From an uncultured Eubacteriales bacterium (GTDB lineage: Bacteria > Bacillota > Clostridia > Oscillospirales > Acutalibacteraceae), in contig CAKSHI010000011.1 in assembly GCA_934457115.1 (NCBI GenBank), positions 1-51,875 of the forward strand: 51,875 bases of DNA, in the 5' to 3' direction. Positions 34,155 to 43,159 of this stretch are shown piece by piece (the first letter of the stretch is position 1; each line of letters starts with the position of its first letter). A program made the position numbers and the translations under genes. The notes beneath the pieces are model-generated. The model did no database searches and was not told the origin of the DNA. It saw only the letters and a program-made list of their open reading frames with translations.

Positions 34155-34418
34155 TTACTTACGAATACCAAGCCTTGCGATAATAGAACGGTATCTTTCG
34201 ATATCGGTTTTGGTTAGATAATTAAGTAAGCTTCTTCTTTGACCTACCATTTTTAGAAGTCCACGACGGGAGTGATGGTCTTTCTTGTGGATTCTTAGGT
34301 GATCTGTAAGATCATTAATTCTCTTAGTTAAAAGAGCAATTTGAACTTCCGGTGAACCTGTGTCACCCTCATGTTTAGCATATTCTTTGATGATAGCGTC
34401 TTTTTCTGCTTTAAGCAT
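34155..34418 (-). CDS. rpsO: 30S ribosomal protein S15
   Basis: 87 residues. It binds the 16S rRNA central domain early in assembly. GDTGSPEVQIALLTKRINDL, HLRIHKKDHHSRRGLLKMVG and RRSLLNYL are the family signatures. AAAGGTGG precedes the ATG. It has its own promoter and a leader of about 125 nt, suiting the autoregulation known for S15. Confidence 0.97.
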   Translation of the reverse strand: MLKAEKDAIIKEYAKHEGDTGSPEVQIALLTKRINDLTDHLRIHKKDHHSRRGLLKMVGQRRSLLNYLTKTDIERYRSIIARLGIRK

Positions 34419-34543
34419 TTCTTTTCCACCTTTTAAATAAATTATTTACCCTGTATTAAGGAATGACAATCACAGTTATAGGCAGGTGAAAAACCCACTA
34501 AAAAGGAGTTACCCATATAACCGAGAAAGGGGCAAACATTCCA
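34419..34543 (-). promoter_or_regulatory. rpsO leader, candidate S15 autoregulatory RNA
   Basis: The predicted transcript begins with GGAATG (34542-34537), which pairs with CATTCC (34465-34460) and encloses about 70 nt with further hairpin potential. The length and position fit an S15-binding leader, but the fold was judged by eye only. Confidence 0.45.
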
Positions 34544-34549
34544 TTAAAT

Positions 34550-34578
34550 ATTATACCATGTAAAGTATAGTTTGTAAA
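34550..34578 (-). promoter_or_regulatory. rpsO promoter
   Basis: Minus strand TTTACA (34578-34573), 17-bp spacer, TATAAT (34555-34550). Confidence 0.7.
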
Positions 34579-34594
34579 CCTAAAGTTTTAATAA

Positions 34595-36931
34595 TTAATA
34601 TTCCTTTAATTTTGCCACTAATACGGTGATATCATCGTCATAACCATCTTTTCTTCGACTTATAGCCTCGTCTATTAAGTAATTTGCAAGAGCGTCTGTA
34701 TCATTACTGTCCCAATTTTGAAATTCTTTTTCTATCCAGCGGTCACCAGTAGCTAAAGCTCCGTCCGAAACCATTAAAATCATATCATCTTCTTCTAATT
34801 TTATTGATTTTTTTGAAAATTCAACGTTTGTGAGTATTCCTATTGGTAATGACGGGGCCTCGATACATATAACTGAACCGTTTCTTTTTACAAATGTTAT
34901 AGGTGCTCCTGCCTTCATAAATTGGACTTCGCCCGTAAATAAATCTATGCAGGAAATATCGATAGTGGAAAGAGATTCTTCTCCTGATTTTACTATCATT
35001 GCAGAGTTAACTATTTTTAATGCGGAATCAAAACTTAATCCGGCCTTTATAAGTTTTGAGAGTATTCCTGTTGTCATGGCTCCGTCTACAGCAGCTCTTC
35101 CGCCTGTTCCCATGCCATCACTTATTATTGCTACAAGCCTTCCCATTCCATCGTTAAAATAACAGTAGTTATCACCGCATAATTTACCGTTTTTATATAT
35201 GTGTTGTGATGCGCAAACGTCGATATCGTAGTTGGGACGTTGACTAAGCTGTATTTTGCACCTTTGTGGGGTATAGCTTATACACGGTACATCTAATTTT
35301 CTCCTGCAAACTCTGGATAAGGAATCGGAGATCTCAAGTTTTTTGATTTTTCGTTGATCCAAGTTAACTAAATCAATTTCTATTGACATCCTGTCGAACT
35401 TGTTTATTCGGCAGCTTACGTCCACAGGGAGCATTCCAGAATTTTTTAAGAACGACATTATTTGTTCTGCGGTTTTATTATCAAAGATTTCATATTCTGA
35501 AAATTCATTTGCTATATCCTTTAAAAGTTCGCCTACTCCTGAAAATTGTTCACCTATTACACTTCTTATCTCGTCCATTCTTCTGCTTGCGGCTTCTTTA
35601 ATAAGGTATTCATCGTAGTTTCTGTTGACAGACCTTATCATTTCGGGAAATTTGCAGCATCGTTCACTAAATTTTTGAGATAAGTCGTTTTCATCAATTT
35701 TTCCGTTTGTGATTAGTGGGGATTTCATTTCTTCAAATGTTTTTCGAGTTTGATCGTATTCTTTTTCCCAACAAAAGACTTTTAATCCACATCTATGACA
35801 GTTTTCATCAACAGCCCTTGTAAATACCCATTTAAAGTCATCAGTGCTTATTTTAGCAAGCTTTTCAGAAACAGATTCTACTGAATCTGATACAGCCCCA
35901 AGGGCTCTTGATACATGGTTAATGCGCATTATAATAGAATTTCTAAGCGAATCTAATTTTGTATTTTCTTGTGGCCTTTCAAATATACCGGAGAATTTAT
36001 CAAGAACCTTTTGGGGTATCAGCATGAATATGATTGTCGATGCCATTACTTCATATAATCCCGTAATAACTAAAGTTAAATCACCGGATTCTAAGGATAC
36101 TATAGCATTAGAAAGAATAAAAGCAGAGGCTATGCCTATTTTTCCAATAGGCGAGAATAATCCTGCCATCATTCCTGAAAAGGCATATACTCCAGAAAGA
36201 TAAAGAAAATTAGTTGAAGAGATGCTGAATACCACCCCGGATGCTATTCCTGAGACGCTTCCGCCCGCAACCCCTGCGTATTTAGAGCAAATTAATATAA
36301 TAAGCACTGCTATAATTCTGCCTATTGATACACCGGCGATGCTAATAGGAGCCAAGGAGAGAATCATTATAAATACAGCCATGGATACACACGCAAATTC
36401 CTGTTGATCCATGGTGCTTATTCCAAGCTTTGTATTTGTAAGAGATATACTTTTGCTAAAAAAGTATGCGCCGCTCGCAGAAAGCATTGATTCAGTTATT
36501 ACTGTAATTACCGATGCGGAGTCTATACCTTGGATAATAATCATTGCAAACCCGGTCGCTATGGTGGGAATAAATGCAATAAGAGGAGCGTATAGAGGGT
36601 GAGATATTAATTTTTTTAGGTCGTTTAATGTCCAGCGTATTGCGACAATTGCCAAGGCAGTTGCTATATATCTAAGACTGCCTGCGATGGAAGATGGGAT
36701 TATATATCCCAATATCGAACCTGCAAGTGTAAACCATATGTTAGGGTAGGGTGCAGCTGCCAAAAGTGCTGCCCCAAACGGGGAGTAATTCCCCAAGACA
36801 ACGGATCTGGATACTAAAGCACCCATAATAAAGTATGTAACTTGAATTATTATAGATTTCATAAATTTATTTGAAAACAAATTTATGAGTATTGATCCTT
36901 CCCGCGCTTTGTTGACTTTAGTGTTGTTCAA
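34595..36931 (-). CDS. spoIIE: Stage II sporulation protein E (PP2C-type phosphatase)
   Basis: SpoIIE dephosphorylates SpoIIAA to release SigF in the forespore and helps form the polar septum. The N-terminal part (about 20-325) has about ten membrane helices (SRSVVLGNYSPFGAALLAA onward). A central region includes the CHRCGLKVFCWE Cys cluster. The C-terminal PP2C domain has ISDGMGTGGRAAVDG, LSTIDISCIDLFTG and MILMVSDGALATGD with the metal-binding Asp residues. A TTG start at 36931 follows GGTGGTG; the frame is open to ATG 36973 but lacks a ribosome site there. It is the only sporulation-specific gene here. Confidence 0.93.
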   Translation of the reverse strand: MNNTKVNKAREGSILINLFSNKFMKSIIIQVTYFIMGALVSRSVVLGNYSPFGAALLAAAPYPNIWFTLAGSILGYIIPSSIAGSLRYIATALAIVAIRWTLNDLKKLISHPLYAPLIAFIPTIATGFAMIIIQGIDSASVITVITESMLSASGAYFFSKSISLTNTKLGISTMDQQEFACVSMAVFIMILSLAPISIAGVSIGRIIAVLIILICSKYAGVAGGSVSGIASGVVFSISSTNFLYLSGVYAFSGMMAGLFSPIGKIGIASAFILSNAIVSLESGDLTLVITGLYEVMASTIIFMLIPQKVLDKFSGIFERPQENTKLDSLRNSIIMRINHVSRALGAVSDSVESVSEKLAKISTDDFKWVFTRAVDENCHRCGLKVFCWEKEYDQTRKTFEEMKSPLITNGKIDENDLSQKFSERCCKFPEMIRSVNRNYDEYLIKEAASRRMDEIRSVIGEQFSGVGELLKDIANEFSEYEIFDNKTAEQIMSFLKNSGMLPVDVSCRINKFDRMSIEIDLVNLDQRKIKKLEISDSLSRVCRRKLDVPCISYTPQRCKIQLSQRPNYDIDVCASQHIYKNGKLCGDNYCYFNDGMGRLVAIISDGMGTGGRAAVDGAMTTGILSKLIKAGLSFDSALKIVNSAMIVKSGEESLSTIDISCIDLFTGEVQFMKAGAPITFVKRNGSVICIEAPSLPIGILTNVEFSKKSIKLEEDDMILMVSDGALATGDRWIEKEFQNWDSNDTDALANYLIDEAISRRKDGYDDDITVLVAKLKEY

Positions 36932-36984
36932 AATAAATGCACCACCATTATAAATTATTAGCTTGTACTGCATACATCAAAGTA

Positions 36985-37018
36985 ATTATACTTCTTGTTT
37001 TGGGTCAGTGTTTGTCAT
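36985..37018 (-). promoter_or_regulatory. spoIIE promoter with 22-bp spacer (Spo0A-type)
   Basis: Minus strand ATGACA (37018-37013), 22-bp spacer, TATAAT (36990-36985). Plus-strand TTTGTCATAA (37011-37020) resembles a 0A box and covers the -35. Bacillus spoIIG and spoIIE promoters share the long spacer. Confidence 0.5.
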
Positions 37019-37163
37019 AACGGGATGTCTTATTTTTAAAGTTTGTGTAAAAAGCAATATTAAAAAATCTAAGGCAATTAGTTATTGTTATATAAGAATT
37101 GATGATGCCTATTTGACCTTAAAATAAAATCCAATTATAATATTTTTTGGGAAGGTGATAAAT

Positions 37164-37907
37164 TTGGACAACATTGTAAATGAACATATAGAACCGTTAG
37201 GTAAATCTATGAAGATAATGGTTTCAAACATACATCATTTTACGACTGATACTATATTACTTGCGGATTTTTCTAATCCTAGAAATAACGACAAGTGTGT
37301 TGATTTAGGTTCCGGGTGCGGTACGATACCGTTTTTATGGGCAAGGGACAACAAATGCCTTTCCATACACGCAGTTGAGATACAGCAGGACGCTTGTGAT
37401 CTTATACATAAATCTATTTCAATGAACCAATTGGAGGATAAAATAAAAGTGATAAATTCAAATTTAAAGGAGTTAAAGGGAAAAATCGAATTTGGGGGTT
37501 TTAACCTTGTGGTTTGCAATCCGCCTTATAAAAAATTAGGGTCAGGGATTCAAAGCAGTCATCAAGGTGAAATCATTGCAAGGCATGAAAAAGAATGTAC
37601 TATCTATGATATAGCATGTGTTGCATCGAAACTACTAAATTTTAAGGGTAGATTTTGCCTATGCCTTCGTCCTGAACGCTTATGTGATGTAATAGATGCT
37701 ATGAGATTGGCTGATCTTGAACCTAAACGATTAAGATTTGTACATCATAGAGAAAATAAGGAGCCAAAATTATTTTTAATTGAGGGGAGAAAAGGCGGAA
37801 ACCCGGGACTTAGGGTTATGCCTCCTTTGTTTATAGAAAATATTGATGGGAGCATTTCAGGCGAAATGAGAAAAATTTATGGGGAATATGGAGAAAACAA
37901 AAAATGA
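37164..37907 (+). CDS. tRNA1(Val) A37 N6-methyltransferase-like protein (TrmN6/YabB)
   Basis: About 247 residues. It has a Rossmann SAM-binding domain: DLGSGCGTIPFLWA (motif I), HAVEIQQDACDLI and the catalytic NPPY motif (VVCNPPYKKLGSG) of N6-adenine methyltransferases. The C-terminal part, RFVHHRENKEPKLFLIEGRK, matches YabB. A TTG start follows GAAGGTG by 6 nt. It overlaps rsmI by an ATGA junction; the same yabB-rsmI pairing occurs in Bacillus. Confidence 0.9.
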   Translation: MDNIVNEHIEPLGKSMKIMVSNIHHFTTDTILLADFSNPRNNDKCVDLGSGCGTIPFLWARDNKCLSIHAVEIQQDACDLIHKSISMNQLEDKIKVINSNLKELKGKIEFGGFNLVVCNPPYKKLGSGIQSSHQGEIIARHEKECTIYDIACVASKLLNFKGRFCLCLRPERLCDVIDAMRLADLEPKRLRFVHHRENKEPKLFLIEGRKGGNPGLRVMPPLFIENIDGSISGEMRKIYGEYGENKK

Positions 37908-38728
37908 GCGGTAAACTTTTTGTGGTGGGAACACCCATAGGAAATTTAAATGATTTTTCTTCAAGAGCTATAGACACACTTGAAAATTGTGACTTTATAG
38001 CAGCAGAAGATACAAGGGTGACAATAAAACTTTTAAATCACTTTGGTATAAAAAAGCCAATGATAAGCTACTTTGAGCATAATAAATTTCAAAAGGGCGA
38101 AGTTATTTGTGAAAGGATAAAAAATGGAGAAAACTGTGTCTTGGTTTCAGATGCGGGTATGCCGGCAATATCAGACCCGGGTGAAGAACTTGTGGGCCAG
38201 TGCATTGAAAATAATATTGAGGTGACCGTTATACCGGGTCCTTGCGCGGCTGTATCGGCCTTAGCAATTTCAGGAATGAAGACGGGTCGATTTACCTTTG
38301 AAGGATTCCTTAGCATGAATAAGAAAAGAAGAAAAGAACATCTATTAGAGCTTATAGATGAAAAAAGGACGATGATTTTTTATGAGGCTCCTCATAAACT
38401 GAAATCAACCCTTGAAGATATGTACGAGATACTTGGCAATAGAAACATAAGCATAGTTAGAGAGCTTACTAAAATTCATGAAGAGGTAATTAAAACAAAT
38501 CTTGAATTGGCATTAAAAAGGTTTGAGCAAGAAAAGCCAAAAGGTGAAATAGTACTAATTGTCGAAGGGTCAACAATAGGCGAGAAGGTTTACACAATAG
38601 ATGAGGCTATAGAGATAGCTAATGATTTGATAAAAAAGGGATTTTCTCATTCTGATGCAGCAAAAAAGGCAGCTTCCGTGTCAGGATTGAAGAAAGGTGA
38701 TATATACAAAAATATTTTTAATAATTAA
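37904..38728 (+). CDS. rsmI: 16S rRNA (cytidine1402-2'-O)-methyltransferase
   Basis: 274 residues of the tetrapyrrole-methylase-like fold. VGTPIGNLNDFSSRAI, CDFIAAEDTRVT, LVSDAGMPAISDPGEELV and MIFYEAPHKL are RsmI signatures. It methylates the ribose of C1402 in the decoding centre. It is translationally coupled to the preceding methyltransferase gene. Confidence 0.95.
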   Translation: MSGKLFVVGTPIGNLNDFSSRAIDTLENCDFIAAEDTRVTIKLLNHFGIKKPMISYFEHNKFQKGEVICERIKNGENCVLVSDAGMPAISDPGEELVGQCIENNIEVTVIPGPCAAVSALAISGMKTGRFTFEGFLSMNKKRRKEHLLELIDEKRTMIFYEAPHKLKSTLEDMYEILGNRNISIVRELTKIHEEVIKTNLELALKRFEQEKPKGEIVLIVEGSTIGEKVYTIDEAIEIANDLIKKGFSHSDAAKKAASVSGLKKGDIYKNIFNN

Positions 38729-38734
38729 CTGAAT

Positions 38735-38782
38735 AAACCTCCTTGATTTTCCAATAATATAAAATTAAGGAGGTTTTATTTT
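38735..38782 (+). terminator. 16-bp hairpin: rsmI terminator that also contains the rubrerythrin Shine-Dalgarno
   Basis: 38735-38750 pairs with 38761-38776 (one G/T wobble) around loop CCAATAATAT; TATTTTATGG follows. The 3' arm contains AAGGAGG (38767-38773), the ribosome site for the ATG at 38783. Confidence 0.7.
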
Positions 38783-39322
38783 ATGGAACTTAAAGGAAGC
38801 AAAACTGAAAAAAACTTGATGGCTGCATTTGGCGGTGAATCGCAAGCAAGAACTAAATATGCATTTTATGCAAGTGCTGCAAGAAAGAATGGATATCAAC
38901 AAATAGCGGATATTTTTGAGGAAACTGCCTCAAACGAAAAGGCGCACGCAAAGATTTGGTTCAAATATTTAAGAGGAGATATACTTAATTCTACGCTTGA
39001 GTGTCTATTGGATGCGGCAAGAGGAGAACATTATGAATGGGCCGAGATGTATAGAGAATTTGCAAATGAAGCAAAAGAAGAGGGCTTTAATGAAATTGCA
39101 GTTGTTATGAGTAAGGTAGCTGATATAGAACAGGATCACGAGGAAAGATATCTAAAACTTGCTGAAAATATGAAGGAAAATAAGGTGTTTGAGAAAGACG
39201 AAGAAGTTGAGTGGATATGTAGAAACTGTGGACATATTCATAAGGGTAAAAAAGCTCCGGGCGTTTGCCCGGTATGTAAACACGAAAGGTCTTATTTTGA
39301 AGAAAGAAAGCAAAACTATTAA
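38783..39322 (+). CDS. rbr: Rubrerythrin (classical, C-terminal rubredoxin)
   Basis: 179 residues. The N-terminal di-iron ferritin-like domain has GGESQARTKYAFYA, EETASNEKAHAKIW, GEHYEWAEMYREFA and ADIEQDHEERY, carrying the Glu/His ligands. The C-terminal rubredoxin domain has WICRNCGHIHKG and CPVCKHERSYF. It reduces H2O2 with electrons from a rubredoxin or NADH route. Its Shine-Dalgarno lies in the 3' arm of a long hairpin, and it ends at a strong terminator. Confidence 0.96.
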   Translation: MELKGSKTEKNLMAAFGGESQARTKYAFYASAARKNGYQQIADIFEETASNEKAHAKIWFKYLRGDILNSTLECLLDAARGEHYEWAEMYREFANEAKEEGFNEIAVVMSKVADIEQDHEERYLKLAENMKENKVFEKDEEVEWICRNCGHIHKGKKAPGVCPVCKHERSYFEERKQNY

Positions 39323-39400
39323 TAATCTGTGTTAAAAAACAAAATGGGATGTAATTACTTAAAAATCAGTGATGTTAGTAATTATTATATGATTCTCAAA

Positions 39401-39434
39401 GGCAGCGATAGAATTTTCTATCGCTGTCTTTTTT
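39401..39434 (+). terminator. Rubrerythrin terminator
   Basis: A 12-bp stem with one G/T wobble (39401-39412 with 39417-39428), loop ATTT, then TTTTTT. It lies in the 273-bp gap after rbr; nothing else is apparent in that gap. Confidence 0.88.
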
Positions 39435-39595
39435 ATAAATTACTTGAATAAGGCTGTTTTTGTAGTTTAATGACAATAAAAAATCTAAAATTTCCTTTTG
39501 TATATATTATGATAAAATTCTTGCCTTTAAGGGTTTATGCGTTTATAATTTAAATATATATTTTAGTATAAGGATAGGGGGGTATTAGACATAAC

Positions 39596-40582
39596 ATGAA
39601 GTGTAAAGTTATTAGGATATTACAAGTTTTACTTATAGCAATTATTTTGAACAACTTTTTTATAACTGCTTATTGCGAACAGCCCCTTAAAACATATTCA
39701 GTGGATGAGGTACCGTTACAAATAACCCTTCCTGAAAAGTTGATGGTGTTTTCAAGAAATATTGATGCTATGGATCCTAATTTAGATGCTGCAGGTCTTG
39801 ATAAAGATGCTTTAGAGCAGAAGTATATCGATTCAAATATTTATCTAAATGCTATAAGCCCTAACAAAAAATTTGAAATAACATTGAGTGTGGAAGAAAC
39901 TCAATATACTAATAAAATATATAATTTAAATAGTGTTTCCGAGTCGAAAGTCCAATCTATCAGGGATGCAATGCTTAATACAAGTGAATACTACGCCTCG
40001 TGTGAAGTGCACGACCAAAAATATGCTAAATTTTTGAAATCAGTCTTTTATACTGCGGAAAATCATCTTTTAAAGGCATCTTTGGATTATTACACTATTA
40101 TAAACGGTAAGTCTGTAAATATAACCCTTCACTCTTATAGCGAAGAGATAACTCAAGAACAAGCCGATTTTTTCGAGAGTGTTATAGATAATGTTAAGTT
40201 TACGGATATAAAACCCAAACCTTCTTTTTTTAAGAGGTTTCGAGGATGGATTTTAACTATAGCTATTTTGGCTGTTGTAGGATTTGGCATGGTTGTTTCG
40301 TTTAAACCTTTGTCTAAATACTTGAGGGGAAAATTTGAATCACCAAGCAAGGATTCAATTAAGAAAACTAAGTATGATAATGGTTCTATGTTTCAACCTA
40401 TTCATCCCCCGGATTATGAACATAAGGATGATGTTCATAATATCGATATAAGCAAGGCAATTGATAATTTTTATTATCAAGAGCCTGACCCTAAGCCTAT
40501 AAAAACATGGTATAAACCCCAAAATAAGGTTCAAGAGGATCTAACAAGTTTTTTGGGCATAGAAATTCATTATTATAATTAA
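39596..40582 (+). CDS. Exported single-pass membrane protein, family not recognised
   Basis: 328 residues. A signal peptide (about 1-26, ITAYCEQP near cleavage) is followed by an extracellular domain of about 180 residues (VPLQITLPEKLMVFSRNID; AISPNKKFEITLSVEE). A membrane helix comes at about 217-237 (GWILTIAILAVVGFGMVVSF), then a basic stop-transfer and a cytosolic tail with HPPDYEHKDD and PDPKPIKTWYKPQ. The outer domain reads like a PsbP/DUF1795-type lipid- or stress-binding fold, but I cannot assign it. It is monocistronic, ending at its own terminator. The start ATG follows a GGGGGG-rich stretch. Confidence 0.75.
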   Translation: MKCKVIRILQVLLIAIILNNFFITAYCEQPLKTYSVDEVPLQITLPEKLMVFSRNIDAMDPNLDAAGLDKDALEQKYIDSNIYLNAISPNKKFEITLSVEETQYTNKIYNLNSVSESKVQSIRDAMLNTSEYYASCEVHDQKYAKFLKSVFYTAENHLLKASLDYYTIINGKSVNITLHSYSEEITQEQADFFESVIDNVKFTDIKPKPSFFKRFRGWILTIAILAVVGFGMVVSFKPLSKYLRGKFESPSKDSIKKTKYDNGSMFQPIHPPDYEHKDDVHNIDISKAIDNFYYQEPDPKPIKTWYKPQNKVQEDLTSFLGIEIHYYN

Positions 40583-40584
40583 AG

Positions 40585-40616
40585 AAATCCCATACGAAAC
40601 TCGTATGGGATTTTTT
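40585..40616. terminator. Bidirectional terminator
   Basis: A 13-bp perfect stem (40585-40597 with 40601-40613), loop AAC, then T-run; A-run on the other side. It lies between convergent genes. Confidence 0.85.
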
Positions 40617-40665
40617 ATAGGAAAAAATTATTATAATATTTTGATTATATATAAATAAGCATTTA

Positions 40666-41502
40666 TTACTTATTTGTTTTATTCATGAAGAAGGTAATAA
40701 AGAATATGAATGCCGATATTATAACTATCGTGCCTGCAGCTGCTAAGCCTAGATAAAATGAAATAAATAATCCACATATCCCGGATATGAGTGAAAATAA
40801 AACGGAGAATATATGATACTCCTTCATGTTCTTTGCTATATTTCTGGATGCTGCAGCGGGTAAGATTAAGAGTGAGTTAATCATAAGTACACCAACCCAC
40901 TTAATAGAGACTGTAACTACAATAGCGATAAGTATCATAAATAAATTTTTAAAAAATTTAACGTTGCATTGTTTGCTTGAGGCAAGGTCTGAATTAATGC
41001 TCGAAAGCAAAAGCTTGTTAAAGGCTACTACCCATATAGCGATAACTAATATTAAAACGATGAATAGTAGGCCTATTTCGGACCTTTTAATGGATAATAT
41101 ATCACCTATTAGATACGACGAATACTTTGAAAAACCGCCGCTAAATGACAACAAGACTATACCAATAGATATGCCGATAGATGAGAATACGCCGATTATA
41201 GTGTCTGAAGATGAAACTTCGGATTCCATAACAAATGATATTAGAAGTGCAAAAACAATGGCAAATCCCATCATTGATACTATGTAATTATCAATTCCTA
41301 TGAGAACTCCTATAGCAATTCCGGTAAGTGCGGAATGCCCTAAGGCGTCTGAAAAAAACGACATTTTATTATTTACAACCATTGTACCAAGTAAGCCTAA
41401 AAGAGGGGATATCAGGATAATTCCTATAAGGGCATTTTTCATAAAGTTATACTGTACCCATTCAAAAGGCAACATATCCATGAGACTATATATGAAATCC
41501 AT
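40666..41502 (-). CDS. Zinc/manganese-type ABC transporter permease (ZnuB-like)
   Basis: 278 residues with about eight membrane helices. NALIGIILISPLLGLLGTMVVN, FFSDALGHSALTGIAIGV and IKWVGVLMINSLLILPAAASRN are hallmarks of the ABC-3 (ZnuB/MntB) permease family. The ATG shares one base with the stop of the ATPase gene (TAATG), so translation is coupled. It is the last gene of the three-gene metal uptake operon. Confidence 0.92.
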   Translation of the reverse strand: MDFIYSLMDMLPFEWVQYNFMKNALIGIILISPLLGLLGTMVVNNKMSFFSDALGHSALTGIAIGVLIGIDNYIVSMMGFAIVFALLISFVMESEVSSSDTIIGVFSSIGISIGIVLLSFSGGFSKYSSYLIGDILSIKRSEIGLLFIVLILVIAIWVVAFNKLLLSSINSDLASSKQCNVKFFKNLFMILIAIVVTVSIKWVGVLMINSLLILPAAASRNIAKNMKEYHIFSVLFSLISGICGLFISFYLGLAAAGTIVIISAFIFFITFFMNKTNK

Positions 41503-42245
41503 TATATGTCACCTCCATCAATATCCAAACCAAATGTTTCTCTTATAGCTGCATTTTTGAGTATATTAGAAGCTTTTTCGCAAGTTACTACGGTTTTATC
41601 TATAAGTGTGGCATATGTAGCGTATTTTTTTACGTGACCTAAGTCATGAGAAACAATTACTATAGGCATATGATATTCATTTCTCATTGATGTAAGCAGT
41701 TCATAAAAGTTGCTTATACCCTTTCTGTCCACTGCTGAAACAGGTTCATCCAAAAGCAGTATATCGGGCATCGGATCCAATGCAAATGCCAGAAGAACTC
41801 GTTGGAGCTCTCCGCCTGAGAGCATACCTAATTTTTTATGAATATGTTTTTCAACACCAAATTTTTTTAGAAGACTTTCGACGTGTTTTTTTCTTGATTT
41901 GGTGTAACCTAAAAATATTGGTAATCTTGATGAGTTAGCACAAAACATATCCAAAACACTTACGGGAGTGTTTTTGTCAAACAAGAGTGTTTGAGGCACA
42001 TAACCTATTTTAGGATTTGTTATCTTTTTGCCATCACAATTAAAAAAGGATATTTCCCCAGAGTATTTAACTCTATTCATAATAGCTTTAAGTAATGTGG
42101 TTTTGCCGGAACCGTTTTTTCCTATAAGTGCAAGAATCTCTCCATGATTTGCATGAAGGTTTACATCATGCAAAATAATATTATTGTCTTTTCTAACAGA
42201 TAGGTTTTCTATTTTAATACTGCATTGACATTGTTTTACACTCAT
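41502..42245 (-). CDS. Zinc/manganese-type ABC transporter ATPase (ZnuC-like)
   Basis: 247 residues. Walker A GKNGSGKTTLL near residue 38, Q-loop YVPQTLLFDK, signature LSGGELQRVLLA, Walker B ILLLDEPVSAVD and switch VSHD are all intact. It energises the ZnuB-like permease. It starts immediately after the stop of the binding-protein gene, with no gap. Confidence 0.93.
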   Translation of the reverse strand: MSVKQCQCSIKIENLSVRKDNNIILHDVNLHANHGEILALIGKNGSGKTTLLKAIMNRVKYSGEISFFNCDGKKITNPKIGYVPQTLLFDKNTPVSVLDMFCANSSRLPIFLGYTKSRKKHVESLLKKFGVEKHIHKKLGMLSGGELQRVLLAFALDPMPDILLLDEPVSAVDRKGISNFYELLTSMRNEYHMPIVIVSHDLGHVKKYATYATLIDKTVVTCEKASNILKNAAIRETFGLDIDGGDI

Positions 42246-43139
42246 TTAGGAAAGCGCCTCCTTGAGTACGTGCATATTTTGGCGCATTGCATTTAGGTAA
42301 GCATCATTAGAAATTTCGCCGCTTGAAGAGGGATCAAGAAAATAAACTTTAGCGTTAGTCTCATTGGCTATTATGTTAGCAGCGTCCGGGGAGTATTGTG
42401 GTTCTGCAAACAATGCTTTAATGCCGGTTTTATTGACTAGTTCTATAGTATCCGAGATTTCTTGAGCGCTGGGGGTACTGTTTGGTTCACGGTCAATAAC
42501 ACCTGCGATGTTAAGAGAAAATTCTTTTGCAAAATATGGGAAAGCTTCGTGAAATGTAATTATGTCCTTACCTTTTATATCGTCTAATTCTTTATGCATT
42601 TCGTCTTTTAGAGACTGAAGCTTATTTATATAATTAGATGTGTTTTCCATATATTTATCTTTATTTTTTGGATCGATATCTATAATTCCATTGGAAATAT
42701 TTTTAACTTGTTTGATATAATCGCTGATCGAGACCCATATATGAGGGTTAGATTCACCCGATTCATCATCTTTCATAAGTTCGATACCAGTGCTGGAATC
42801 TATTATTTTTGTGTCTATTTGTTGATCGATTATTTTATCGATAAAAGACTCCATCGATGCCCCGTTTATAATAAAGGCATCCGCCTTTTCGATTTTTTTA
42901 ATATCATTTGATGTTATTTGGAAGTCGTGAAGGCAACCCGTATATTGTTCTGCCATATTATCGACTTTAACATCGTCTACACCGTCTACAATGTTAAGGG
43001 TCATAATATAAATAGGGTAAAATGATGTGATTAAATTAAGTTTTGCTGAGTTGTTTTTTTGGTATCCGCAGCCGGAAATAAATGAGGTTCCAACTATTAG
43101 CGATAACAATAATGCAAGGATCTTTTTCAATAATAACAC
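42246..43139 (-). CDS. Metal-binding lipoprotein (ZnuA/AdcA-type)
   Basis: 297 residues. The lipoprotein signal peptide ends at the lipobox ISGC near residue 24. The cluster A-I fold has likely ligands in TGCLHDFQIT, NPHIWVSI and TFHEAFPYFA, and an acidic ligand near LFAEPQYSPD. The short region between the first and second ligands lacks the His-rich loop of many zinc proteins, so Mn cannot be excluded. It is first in the operon, under a promoter overlapped by an inverted repeat. Confidence 0.9.
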   Translation of the reverse strand: MLLLKKILALLLSLIVGTSFISGCGYQKNNSAKLNLITSFYPIYIMTLNIVDGVDDVKVDNMAEQYTGCLHDFQITSNDIKKIEKADAFIINGASMESFIDKIIDQQIDTKIIDSSTGIELMKDDESGESNPHIWVSISDYIKQVKNISNGIIDIDPKNKDKYMENTSNYINKLQSLKDEMHKELDDIKGKDIITFHEAFPYFAKEFSLNIAGVIDREPNSTPSAQEISDTIELVNKTGIKALFAEPQYSPDAANIIANETNAKVYFLDPSSSGEISNDAYLNAMRQNMHVLKEALS

Positions 43140-43159
43140 TCCATGTAGCTTAAATTTTA

